Assembly: GCA_035624215.1 (NCBI GenBank)
Contig: DASPRY010000120.1
Coordinates: 1 to 64,000 of the forward strand
Origin: JAFAGX01 sp035624215
GTDB lineage: Bacteria > Acidobacteriota > Terriglobia > Terriglobales > Acidobacteriaceae
Reading direction: 5' to 3'
Length of the DNA: 64,000 nt
Part shown: piece after piece, positions 43,827-51,123 of the stretch
Position numbering within the stretch: the stretch's first letter is position 1
How the letters are laid out: every line of letters starts with the position of its first letter
Position numbers and translations under genes: made by a program
Notes under the pieces: generated by a model
The model's database searches: none
What the model saw: only the letters and a program-made list of their open reading frames with translations
Told to the model about the DNA's origin: nothing

Positions 43827-45479
43827 CTACTCCAGACCCAGCTCCTTCCACTTTTTATCGACCAGAACTTTGGTCTTTTCGTCCATGAGGATTTCGTCGG
43901 GCCAGGGGCGAGTGAAGCCCTCGGCTGGCCATTTGCGGGTGGCATCGATCCCCATTTTGGAGCCGTAGTTCGGCAGACGCGAGGCGTGGTCGAGGGAATC
44001 TACGGGACCGAGAGTGAACTGGATGTCGCGTTCGGGATCGATGTGATTGAGGGCTTTGAGCGTGACCTCGGCGATGTCCTGAACGTTTACATCTTCATCT
44101 ACTACAACGATGCATTTTGTGAACATGGCCTGACCAAGCGACCAGATGGCGTTCATCACCTTGCGGGCCTGACCGGGATAGGACTTCCTGATCGAGACAA
44201 GCATCAGGTTGTGGAAGACGCCTTCGACCGGAAGATTGATGTCGACGAGTTCAGGGATTGTGAGACGCATGAGCGGGAGGAAAATGCGCTCGACAGCTTT
44301 GCCCATCCAGCCATCCTCCATGGGAGGCTTGCCTACGATCGTGGTGGAGTAGATCGGGTCTTTGCGATGAGTAATGCAACGGAGGTGGAAGACGGGATAA
44401 AGATCCTCGAGCGAATAGAAACCAGTGTGATCGCCGAACGGGCCCTCGGAACGAAGTTCGTCGAGGTGAACGTGCCCCTCAAGGACGATTTCGGAAGTCG
44501 CCGGAACTTCCAGATCGACCGTTTCACATTTGACCAGTTCGACCGGCTTCTGGCGCAGGAATCCGGCGATCAGATATTCCTCGACATCGGGGGGTGCGGG
44601 GACGATAGAAGAGAAGGTGATGGCAGGGTCAGTGCCGATGGCGACCGCGACTTCCATCCTGCCGGAGGGAAGCTTTTGGTCGGGAACCTGGGATGCGCCG
44701 GAAGTGCGGGCCATGATATCGACGGCGGCGCGGCCAGCATTATTGAACTGGCGAGCTTCGCTCGCCCGGACAGCCGAAGGCGGCTGTCCCCACGTGGACT
44801 GTGCGGCGGCGCGTCGCAACATGTCGCGATAGTGCTCGGCGCCGATTTTTTGCCGCTGCCAGTGCATGCCGGTGCTGCGCGCATCGTAAACCTGCATGCG
44901 GTAGCAGCCCACGTTGCGTTTGCCGGTATTCGGATCACGGGTGATCACGCAGGGCAAGGTAATGAAACGGCCAGCATCTTCGGGCCAGCACTGGAGAATG
45001 GGGAAATCAAGCAAGGAGAAATTGTCACGTTGGATGACTTCCTTGCAAGGGCCGCTGGAAACGGTCTTGGGAAAGAATTTGCCCATCTCGGCAAGCATGG
45101 GCAGCATTTTCACCTTATCGAGAAAACCTTGAGGTGATTTCACATCCATAAAGGCGCGAATGCGTTCGGCGACTTGGTCGAGGGAATCAACCTCTAAAGC
45201 GAGATTCATGCGGCGGGGCGAGCCGAACTGGTTGATCAGGACCTGGGAGCCGGGATAGCCCTTGACATTTTGGAAAAGGAGAGCGGGACCGCCCGGCCGG
45301 ACAGCCCCTTCGACTGCGCTCAGGGCAGGCTTGAGCGGCTGTCCCCACGAAGACATCTTGCTGACGCGATCGGTGATTTCGGTGATTTCGAGGATGGGAT
45401 CAACTTCGGTGCGAATCTTCTTAATTTCACCGGCGCGGTCGAGAGCGGCGATCCACGCCCGCAGGTCGTCGTAAGCCAA
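43827..45479 (-). CDS. ubiD: UbiD-family decarboxylase with two in-frame repeat insertions
   Basis: 550 residues from a TTG at 45479 that follows GGAGGACTC; typical UbiD is near 490-500. Prenylated-FMN-dependent decarboxylases of this family act on 3-polyprenyl-4-hydroxybenzoate or other aromatic acids. Landmarks: LRAWIAALDRAGEIKKI, FPILQCWPEDAGRFITLPCV, EGPFGDHTGFYS, DPIYSTTIVGKPPMEDGWMG and FTKCIVVVDEDVNVQD. Between conserved blocks two additions appear: SSWGQPLKPALSAVEGAVRP (near residues 40-60) and STWGQPPSAVRASEARQF (near 220-245). Both are encoded by small palindromic repeats and keep the frame. Whether the enzyme still works is unknown. The partner UbiX is not in the window. Confidence 0.9.
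   Translation of the reverse strand: MAYDDLRAWIAALDRAGEIKKIRTEVDPILEITEITDRVSKMSSWGQPLKPALSAVEGAVRPGGPALLFQNVKGYPGSQVLINQFGSPRRMNLALEVDSLDQVAERIRAFMDVKSPQGFLDKVKMLPMLAEMGKFFPKTVSSGPCKEVIQRDNFSLLDFPILQCWPEDAGRFITLPCVITRDPNTGKRNVGCYRMQVYDARSTGMHWQRQKIGAEHYRDMLRRAAAQSTWGQPPSAVRASEARQFNNAGRAAVDIMARTSGASQVPDQKLPSGRMEVAVAIGTDPAITFSSIVPAPPDVEEYLIAGFLRQKPVELVKCETVDLEVPATSEIVLEGHVHLDELRSEGPFGDHTGFYSLEDLYPVFHLRCITHRKDPIYSTTIVGKPPMEDGWMGKAVERIFLPLMRLTIPELVDINLPVEGVFHNLMLVSIRKSYPGQARKVMNAIWSLGQAMFTKCIVVVDEDVNVQDIAEVTLKALNHIDPERDIQFTLGPVDSLDHASRLPNYGSKMGIDATRKWPAEGFTRPWPDEILMDEKTKVLVDKKWKELGLE
44742..44815. repeat. Palindromic repeat inserted in ubiD, copy 2
   Basis: GGACAGCCG (44768-44776), AAGG, CGGCTGTCC (44781-44789): a 9-bp perfect hairpin followed by CCAC. 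It is flanked by GGCGAGCTTCGCTCGCC, a second palindrome. Its translation in ubiD gives the STWGQPPSAVRASEA addition. Confidence 0.75.
45295..45357. repeat. Palindromic repeat inserted in ubiD, copy 1
   Basis: GGACAGCC (45299-45306) is mirrored by GGCTGTCC (45337-45344), again followed by CCAC; the loop contains CTTCGACTGCGCTCAGGGCA. The translation in ubiD gives SSWGQPLKPALSAVEG. The shared arms show that it is the same family as the other copy. Confidence 0.75.
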
Positions 45480-45547
45480 GAGTCCTCCGAGGAAGTAAGG
45501 ATTATAGAGCGTTTGGCATGGGCGGCACACAGAGGACGTTCGGCGGG

Positions 45548-45633
45548 AGTGTCTCACCTTTGGATTTTTCACCCTTAGTATCGAGGCGTCATTCCTCGCC
45601 CCGCTGGTGAGTACGCGGGGCCTCGGGATGAGG
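45548..45633. repeat. Dispersed inverted-repeat element, copy R3 (opposite orientation)
   Basis: Reads as the reverse complement of the right part of R1: AGTGTCTCA, GGATTTTTCACCCTTAGTAT, then CGAGGCGTCATTCCTCGCCCC. It sits upstream of ubiD and downstream of no gene. Confidence 0.65.
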
Positions 45634-45739
45634 ACCGCGTATAGGAGAAGGTCCCGCCAGGCAATCCTCATTGCTGCTCTCGACGAATTTGGGTGTAATG
45701 CCTATTATTGGAGTCCACATCTTCCTGTGAGGGCGTGAA

Positions 45740-45985
45740 ATGGCTGAACCAACCTATGAAGAGTTAAAAGCGCGACTGGCGGAACTGGAAAAACAGCAAG
45801 GTCAGCGCCGTACGGGTGCACTGGAATTTCGCGTCGGGGAAAAGGGCGGGGTCAGTGTGTACGGGTTGGGGCGTTTTCCCGTAACTTTGTATTACGAACA
45901 GTGGACCCGGCTGCTCGACGCCGCGGACAACCTCCGTCAGTTTCTTGAGGAGAATAAGTCCAAGCTCAAGCTCAAGGGCCAGTGA
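45740..45985 (+). CDS. Small conserved coiled-coil protein
   Basis: 81 residues. N-terminal heptad-like helix EPTYEELKARLAELEKQQGQ, a short beta stretch LEFRVGEKGGVSVYGLGRFP, and a C-terminal helix RLLDAADNLRQFLEENKSKL with a Lys-rich end. The middle segment (VSVYGLGRFPVTLYYEQW) is distinctive and I associate it with unnamed small proteins of about this size. It is separated by 4 bp from the next gene (GTG at 45990), so the two are probably translationally coupled. No function can be assigned. Confidence 0.6.
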   Translation: MAEPTYEELKARLAELEKQQGQRRTGALEFRVGEKGGVSVYGLGRFPVTLYYEQWTRLLDAADNLRQFLEENKSKLKLKGQ

Positions 45986-45989
45986 CGGG

Positions 45990-46340
45990 GTGGAAGCGAG
46001 GGAGCAGCAGTACCTGTATCTGACCACCCAGGGACGAAAAAGCGGGCTGTCTCGGGAAATCGAAATCTGGTTCACCAGCCGCGATGGACGTTATTATGTG
46101 ATCGCGGAGTATGCGAGCTCGCACTGGGTGCAAAACCTACAGGCCGACGCCAGGGTTCATGTGCGGGTTGGAGGAAAAAGCTTTGACGGCATGGCCCGCC
46201 TGATTGTTCCGCAAAGCGAGCCGGAACTCCATCGCGCCGTGCAGGAACTTTCGCGAAAGAAATACGGTTGGGGGGAGGGGCTGGTGATCGAGTTGGCGCC
46301 GGGACGGCTGCTAGCTCCTATTTCAAACCTGCGGCCTTAA
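45990..46340 (+). CDS. Deazaflavin-dependent nitroreductase-family protein (DUF385-like)
   Basis: 116 residues from a GTG four bases after the preceding stop. TTQGRKSGLSREIEIWFTSR, GRYYVIAEYASSHWVQNLQA and DARVHVRVGGKSF are characteristic of the split-barrel family that includes F420-dependent nitroreductases (Ddn-like) of actinobacteria. In non-F420 organisms members may bind another flavin-like cofactor or quinones. The cofactor cannot be told here. It ends just before a perfect 12-bp terminator hairpin. Confidence 0.75.
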   Translation: MEAREQQYLYLTTQGRKSGLSREIEIWFTSRDGRYYVIAEYASSHWVQNLQADARVHVRVGGKSFDGMARLIVPQSEPELHRAVQELSRKKYGWGEGLVIELAPGRLLAPISNLRP

Positions 46341-46347
46341 ACACCAA

Positions 46348-46377
46348 GAACCGGAGCAGCGGTTACTGCTCCGGTTC
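46348..46377. terminator. Bidirectional terminator hairpin
   Basis: GAACCGGAGCAG (46348-46359) and CTGCTCCGGTTC (46366-46377) form a perfect 12-bp stem around CGGTTA, between two convergent genes. Confidence 0.75.
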
Positions 46378-46395
46378 GGCACTTCGTCATCTCAC

Positions 46396-46719
46396 TTACG
46401 CCGCCAGGGCGTTGACGAAATGCTCACACAGAGTGGTTTCCACGTTGTAGAGCTTCCAGGTGATCGGGGTGGTCAGATAAGGTCTGACGATGTCCTCGAC
46501 TTTGGGGAACACTTCCTTTTCATAGCGCTCCGCATCGCGCTTTTCCATCCATAGGGTGATGTGTACGGCTTTCTCATTCTTGGCCTCCGGGAACAGAGGA
46601 AGGATGTCAAGGAAGCCGGCTTGTTTCTTGAGGATCGGCAGAACTTCATCTTTCATCTTCTTGATGAACTCGTCCTTTTTTTCAGACCTGGGAACAAATT
46701 CCACAATACGCGCAAACAT
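46396..46719 (-). CDS. Antibiotic-biosynthesis-monooxygenase-like (ABM) domain protein
   Basis: 107 residues from the ATG at 46719, behind GAGGAGG. FARIVEFVPRSEKKDEFIKK, then VLPILKKQAGFLDILPLFPE, a strand AVHITLWMEKRDAERYEKEV, and a final ITWKLYNVETTL give the alpha+beta dimeric barrel pattern of ABM proteins. Some members act on quinones or haem and others are of unknown use. The His in the family's usual position (AVHIT) is present. It is a single gene, convergent with the DUF385-like gene. Confidence 0.7.
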   Translation of the reverse strand: MFARIVEFVPRSEKKDEFIKKMKDEVLPILKKQAGFLDILPLFPEAKNEKAVHITLWMEKRDAERYEKEVFPKVEDIVRPYLTTPITWKLYNVETTLCEHFVNALAA

Positions 46720-46958
46720 GGGGAGTCCTCCTCTCAAATTGTTTGGTCATTTGGGCCGGGGGTTGAGGCTCGGAAGGCGCCGCTGCCGGGCGTAGGAAGC
46801 CGAGCCAATTTCAAAGTCCTAAAAACCATATGCTCGGGCGAAGGCAATGTCAGTGACGGTTGACTGCCGAGGCTGTGACAGGGCTTGAGAGATGCGGTTG
46901 GTGGGAAATCGAACCGTGGGAATGACAGTGAAATCAGCTTCACGTTTAGACTGTGTTT

Positions 46959-47732
46959 ATGGATTCTGAAGACATCCTGAAACTGGCTCCGCCTCCGGCG
47001 GATGCTCGTGTAGCTTATGGAACTGATCCCAACCAGTTCGGCGAAATCCGGGTGCCGAAAACAAGCGGCCCGTTCCCGGTGGTGATGAACATTCACGGCG
47101 GCTTCTGGCGCGCTCAGTACAACCTTGCACACGCGGGACATTTGTGTGCCGCGCTGACCACGAAAGGGCTAGCCACATGGAACGTGGAATATCGCCGGGT
47201 GGGCAATCCGAACGGCGGCTGGCCGGGAACCTTCGAAGATGTTCGCAACGCATACCGCTTTGTTTCCCAGCTTGCCCAGCGCTATAAGCTCGATTCGGCC
47301 AAGGTCGCGGTGATGGGACATTCTGCGGGAGGACAGCTAGCGTTGTGCCTGGCCGCGCACGAAGTTTCGCTGAAACATGTGATCTCACTGGGCGGGGTGG
47401 TGGATTTGCAGCAGGCCTGGGAGCTCCACCTGGGGAACGATGCCGTGGTCGCTTTTCTGGGTGGCAAGCCGAGCCAAGTCGCCGATCATTATCGCGAGGC
47501 CGATCCGATGCGGCTGAGCGTTCCCCGTACTACGACACAATGGCTGATTCATGGCGCGGAAGACGATGTGGTGCCGTCCGTTTTGAGCCGAAACTACGCC
47601 GAGCAAAAAAAGAAGCATGGCGAGGACGTGCACTACCTTGAGATTTCAACTGCTGGACATTTTGATCTAATCGACCCACGCTCCAGGGCCTGGCCGAAGA
47701 CTGAGAATACGGTGCTGCACGAGTTGGGATAA
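46959..47732 (+). CDS. Alpha/beta hydrolase (esterase/lipase type)
   Basis: 257 residues from the ATG at 46959 (a GTG two codons upstream is an alternative). MNIHGGFWRAQYN gives the HGG oxyanion-hole motif, VMGHSAGGQLAL the Ser nucleophile elbow, HGAEDDVVP the acid and AGHFDLID the catalytic His, so the triad is complete. WNVEYRRVG with GWPGTFEDV fits the BD-FAE-like or hormone-sensitive-lipase-like branch that acts on short acyl or feruloyl esters. No signal peptide, so cytoplasmic. It is followed by a PilZ gene 45 bp later on the same strand. Confidence 0.85.
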   Translation: MDSEDILKLAPPPADARVAYGTDPNQFGEIRVPKTSGPFPVVMNIHGGFWRAQYNLAHAGHLCAALTTKGLATWNVEYRRVGNPNGGWPGTFEDVRNAYRFVSQLAQRYKLDSAKVAVMGHSAGGQLALCLAAHEVSLKHVISLGGVVDLQQAWELHLGNDAVVAFLGGKPSQVADHYREADPMRLSVPRTTTQWLIHGAEDDVVPSVLSRNYAEQKKKHGEDVHYLEISTAGHFDLIDPRSRAWPKTENTVLHELG

Positions 47733-47777
47733 AGGTGAACGGTCGCACTCAACTGTGACTTCGGTAATCTTCTGCCC

Positions 47778-48155
47778 GTGGTGGGCGAAGAACATAATCC
47801 ATCTATGGAGCGGCGGAAGGCAAAACGAACCAAGATGGTCTTGCCGGTAAAAGTGACGGTCGCGGGGGCCTCTCATCTTGCCCACACCTGCGATCTGACC
47901 TACAGCGGCGCGCGGCTGGGCGGACTACACACTCAACTGAAAAAGGGGGAAATCATTTCCCTGCAACGGGGTTCAAAGAAAGCAAACTTTAAGGTGGTTT
48001 GGCTGCATGAGTTGGCCCCGAATGAGATCCAGGTCGGCCTGCAGGCGGTCGAAAGGCAAAGCAACGTTTTCTGGGGGGTGGACCTTTCCGAGCAGGACCG
48101 CGAAGGCAAGGGTAATGTGGATGCCCTGATGTCATTGGTGGGTAAGAAATCCTGA
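47778..48155 (+). CDS. PilZ-domain protein
   Basis: 125 residues from a GTG at 47778; an ATG at 47805 (MERRKAKRTKMVLPVKV) is equally possible. ERRKAKR and DLTYSGARLGG provide the RxxxR and D/NxSxxG-type motifs of PilZ, here better preserved than in the PilZ protein at 7554, so c-di-GMP binding is plausible. VVWLHELAPNEIQVGLQAVE and FWGVDLSEQD complete the small barrel. It is a single-domain protein, probably acting on a partner. It may be co-transcribed with the hydrolase before it. Confidence 0.75.
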   Translation: MVGEEHNPSMERRKAKRTKMVLPVKVTVAGASHLAHTCDLTYSGARLGGLHTQLKKGEIISLQRGSKKANFKVVWLHELAPNEIQVGLQAVERQSNVFWGVDLSEQDREGKGNVDALMSLVGKKS

Positions 48156-48221
48156 GGCCTGGCCACTTTTACCTTTTCTTTAAGCAGAGCTTCGTATCTC
48201 CATCTCAAAAAGATAGTTAAG

Positions 48222-48230
48222 TGATATACT
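48222..48230 (+). promoter_or_regulatory. Candidate extended -10 promoter
   Basis: TGATATACT has the TG-N-TATACT form of an extended -10. A start site near 48236-48238 would lead into GGGGAC and give a ~135-nt leader. There is no clear -35. Confidence 0.45.
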
Positions 48231-48235
48231 CTGGG

Positions 48236-48370
48236 GACGCAACCGAGGCCGCCTTCGTCTGCCACCGCGGGGTGGAACAAAAACCGGAAAAGAATCCGGA
48301 CAACTAACAGGCGCAGGGGTGAAGTAGCTCCCGTTCCACTCAAACACGCTGCGCGGAGATAAGGTCCCAC
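48236..48370 (+). ncRNA. Possible structured leader RNA of the Sel1-repeat gene
   Basis: Several complementary pairs can be drawn: GTGGAAC (48272-48278) with GTTCCAC (48333-48339); CCGGA/TCCGG (48284-48299); CCACC/GGTGG (48262-48275), which competes with the first; and GCGCAG (48311-48316) with CTGCGC (48349-48354), which lies just before GGAG of the ribosome site. The mutually exclusive pairs suggest a switch, but I cannot assign it to a known riboswitch class. Confidence 0.3.
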
Positions 48371-49465
48371 ATGAGTACCAGACCCACCTTGGACGTTCCT
48401 TCCTTTGAGAAATTGTTAGCCGCTGCCTGGATCCTGCAGTGTGAACGGGATCGCATCTTGAGCGGCGGGGATATTCCGGCGGTTGAACTCGAGAGGCGAA
48501 TTCACTGCCCCGATGTGGAATCGCAAACTCCCTCGGTGAATCTGTTCCGAGAGACCAACCCTAGTGCGCCGGTGGACCTAATTGCGTCCGAGGTCGCGGA
48601 GTTCTTTACTCCTGTGACTGGGACCGTTCTGGCGGAGCAGCCTGAGCCCGTGGAAGCACCGGCCTTGATGAGCAGCCCCAGTGGCTCGTTCATGCCTGGC
48701 GCGGTTCCGACTGGGCGTTTGCGCAAGGCGGCAACCCAGGTGCAAAACTGTGCGGTTTGCGTCACTCGCCTGGTACGCGCGGTTTCAAAACCGGTCCAAC
48801 GGCGGAAGAAAGAAGGTTTGACGATCAGGCTGAGATTAGTTATTCCCGAGCGCACACTGAGGCTCGTGAAAGCCTCGGTTGCGCCGATATCTCTACTGCT
48901 TATCATCGCTGGGTTCCTGCTTTCCTTGCCCTTCGGCCAGAGACCTGCCCAGGCCAGCCCGAGGACGGAGACTCAGGGCAGAGAGGGTGGACCCAGACAG
49001 TCGTGGGACAGCAGCAAAATCAACTACGCGGAACCGGCGAAGGCAGAGCGTGCCGAGATCGGCGCCACATCGAGTGTGCTTTCCCTGGAGGCAAGCCATT
49101 TGCGGATAACCGACGCGGCGACGGCATCAGTAGTCAACGATTTAAGTCCGTACGAAATGCAGAGCCTGGAGCGGCAAGCAGAATACGGAGACCAATTCGC
49201 AGCTCTGGCTTTGGGCATGGCATATGAGACCGGGCACCACGTGCATCGAAGCTGCACCAAGGCGGCGGAGTGGATCGCATTCGCGGCAACAAGCGGCAAT
49301 GCCGCGGCGCAATACAATCTCGCGTTGCGCTACCTTCAGGGAGATGGGATACCTCCGGATTCACAGGCAGGCCAAAAGTGGCTGCAAATTGCGGCAAATC
49401 GCGGATATCCAAAAGCCACGCTCGCTGTAGAGGCACGCTCAGCTTTCCCCGCTGGCGCACACTAA
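48371..49465 (+). CDS. Membrane protein with C-terminal Sel1 repeats
   Basis: 364 residues. The N-terminal ~160 are cytoplasmic, partly disordered and of no known family (VPSFEKLLAAAWILQCERDR). One membrane helix (VAPISLLLIIAGFLLSLPFG, about 168-188) is followed by a Ser/Thr/Ala-rich segment and Sel1-type helical repeats: ALALGMAYETGHHVHRSCTK, AAEWIAFAATSGNAAAQYNL and ALRYLQGDGIPPDSQAGQKW. Sel1 proteins mediate protein-protein contacts. With the repeats outside the membrane it resembles a scaffold or sensor. The gene follows an unusual 135-nt leader (see that entry). Confidence 0.75.
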   Translation: MSTRPTLDVPSFEKLLAAAWILQCERDRILSGGDIPAVELERRIHCPDVESQTPSVNLFRETNPSAPVDLIASEVAEFFTPVTGTVLAEQPEPVEAPALMSSPSGSFMPGAVPTGRLRKAATQVQNCAVCVTRLVRAVSKPVQRRKKEGLTIRLRLVIPERTLRLVKASVAPISLLLIIAGFLLSLPFGQRPAQASPRTETQGREGGPRQSWDSSKINYAEPAKAERAEIGATSSVLSLEASHLRITDAATASVVNDLSPYEMQSLERQAEYGDQFAALALGMAYETGHHVHRSCTKAAEWIAFAATSGNAAAQYNLALRYLQGDGIPPDSQAGQKWLQIAANRGYPKATLAVEARSAFPAGAH

Positions 49466-49605
49466 GCAGTTTCGGTTAGCAAACTTCCCTATCGCCTGAG
49501 CTTGCCGGAGAGGAGAAGTCCGGAACGCTTTAAGGGCGTCATTTGCCATGGGAATTGGTTTAGGCGGATAATTTTGCGCGCAACAAAATATTGGAGGCTT
49601 TTCCT

Positions 49606-49938
49606 ATGAGGACAGTGTTGAAGTTCACCATCCCGGCAGAAGCCGGCAATGCCGCCATCCGCGAGGGCACGCTGGGTAAGATCGTTGAATCCGTTCTCAA
49701 CGATTTGAAACCGGAAGCTGCGTACTTCTTCCCCAACAATGGTGAGAGGAGTGGGTTCGTGGTTTTCGACATGAAGGAGCCTTCGCAGATTCCCATCATT
49801 GCTGAGCCGCTGTTCGTAACTCTTAACGCCAAGGTGGAATTCCACCCGGCGATGAACATGGAGGATTTGAGAAAAGCATTGCCTGGAGCTGAAAAATCAG
49901 TAAAAAAGCACCAGCAGGCGACGGGCAAAGCAGCCTGA
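49606..49938 (+). CDS. Conserved small protein, ferredoxin-like fold suspected
   Basis: 110 residues from the ATG at 49606 after GGAGG. RTVLKFTIPAEAGNAAIREG, then LKPEAAYFFPNNGERSGFVV and FDMKEPSQIPIIAEPLFVTL look like a small alpha/beta (ferredoxin-like) fold seen in unnamed proteins that share LKPEAAYF and PSQIP. The C terminus is Lys-rich. No catalytic residues are recognised. A typical rho-independent terminator lies 31 bp downstream, so the gene is monocistronic or last of a unit. Confidence 0.6.
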   Translation: MRTVLKFTIPAEAGNAAIREGTLGKIVESVLNDLKPEAAYFFPNNGERSGFVVFDMKEPSQIPIIAEPLFVTLNAKVEFHPAMNMEDLRKALPGAEKSVKKHQQATGKAA

Positions 49939-49969
49939 TTTCGGCGTGAATATTACTCTGTATTTGGAC

Positions 49970-49992
49970 AGCCCTCGAACGAGGGCTTTTTT
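49970..49992 (+). terminator. Rho-independent terminator
   Basis: AGCCCTC, loop GAAC, GAGGGCT, followed by a run of six T (49987-49992). It separates the preceding gene from the biosynthetic cluster that starts at 50056. Confidence 0.9.
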
Positions 49993-50055
49993 CATCTGTG
50001 AAGGAATCGAGTGGCAGGTGCAGGTTTGCCGACAACTGTGAGCGAGGGATGTACT

Positions 50056-51066
50056 ATGATGTTTCTCCTTGTCAACAAGCTTCCGACCTTCGCTAATGAA
50101 GTCATTGGCATGAAAACCATCACGATGGCAACCCCGGGCGAGCCAATTGTGACGCCCTACAGTGCGGAGAGCTTCAGTACCGATGTGCAATTTCTGGAAG
50201 CAAGCTGGAAGCGGGCGCCGGGTTGTGATGTACCGGTCATCGATTTCGGCCGGGGAGAGCCGCTGGTTTTTGTGCCGATCCACGAGCACCTGGAATTTGT
50301 CTATGCGCGGCAGGTGCGAGCGTTCAGTGGGTCGCGGCGCGTGATTCTCTACCGTCGCCAAGAATCGCGTACCAAATTTGTGAGCCGGAGCGACCGCGTG
50401 GAAGAGTTGCGGGAGGTAGTCGACTGCCTGGCAATTCGCTCGGCTGATTTCGTGGCACATGGCGATGCGGCGATGGTGCTGGCCGAGTTTGCCTTGCGTT
50501 ATCCCGAGCGTTGCCGTTCGGTTGTGTTGGTTGGACTGGGGGCCGATTATCGTATCGCGCCGCATCCCTTGATCTGGATTCTGCACGAGATATTTCTGCG
50601 CCTTCCCATTGAAGGGCTCGTACCAACTTCCCTGCTGCTCCGCACCATCATGCGCTACATTACGCACTTTGAAGCGCCCGGGCAGGCGCAAGCCGTTTCC
50701 AGGGAAGACAGTGCCGTACTGACTGAAATACCTCGTGCGCTTATCGAGGGCCAATTTCGCAAGATCGCGAAGTGGCCTGCCATGTACCGCTATTCAGTTC
50801 TTCCTGTCATTCATTCCTTTGATATCCGTGGACGTGTTGCCGAATTTGAGATGCCCATTCTGCTGATCAATCGTTGGGACGACGCCCTTGCCCCGGAAGC
50901 GAAGACTGCATGGCTGGCGCATTGGCTGCCCAACTGTGTCTATCATGTTGTGCCGGGGCGTGGCCGTTTTTTTATGTATTCAGAAGCTCAGCGCGTTAAT
51001 CCAATAATCGAGCAGTTTCTGGCGGCACAAAGTGAGGCCAGCCGATTGCGGACGTACGCTGACTGA
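50056..51066 (+). CDS. Alpha/beta-hydrolase-fold protein without the Ser nucleophile, first gene of the PKS cluster
   Basis: 336 residues from the ATG at 50056, six bases after GAGGGA. The fold is recognisable from VPVIDFGRGEPLVFVPIHEH, from VVLVGLGADYR and from PILLINRWDDALAPEAKTAW, where Asp is in the usual place of the acid. The nucleophile elbow, normally G-x-S-x-G, reads VAHGDAAMV, so Ser is replaced by Gly. His near the end (YHVVPGRGRFF) is not in a normal context either. In polyketide pathways non-catalytic or altered hydrolase folds may act as cyclases or product-binding proteins. It precedes the ketosynthase gene by 57 bp and is likely in its operon. Confidence 0.7.
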   Translation: MMFLLVNKLPTFANEVIGMKTITMATPGEPIVTPYSAESFSTDVQFLEASWKRAPGCDVPVIDFGRGEPLVFVPIHEHLEFVYARQVRAFSGSRRVILYRRQESRTKFVSRSDRVEELREVVDCLAIRSADFVAHGDAAMVLAEFALRYPERCRSVVLVGLGADYRIAPHPLIWILHEIFLRLPIEGLVPTSLLLRTIMRYITHFEAPGQAQAVSREDSAVLTEIPRALIEGQFRKIAKWPAMYRYSVLPVIHSFDIRGRVAEFEMPILLINRWDDALAPEAKTAWLAHWLPNCVYHVVPGRGRFFMYSEAQRVNPIIEQFLAAQSEASRLRTYAD

Positions 51067-51123
51067 GTCGCGTAGCGGCAGTTTGGTGTAGGATGCCATC
51101 CTTTGCATGATTTGGGGGAATTC

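Noticed and set aside
43716..45137. 473-codon plus-strand frame opposite ubiD
   Set aside because: UbiD on the minus strand is unambiguous; the plus frame has no recognisable motifs and no ribosome site.
48233..48300. GEMM (c-di-GMP-I) riboswitch, suggested by GGGGACGCAA
   Set aside because: Only this short piece agrees; the tetraloop/receptor and second stem of GEMM are not found.
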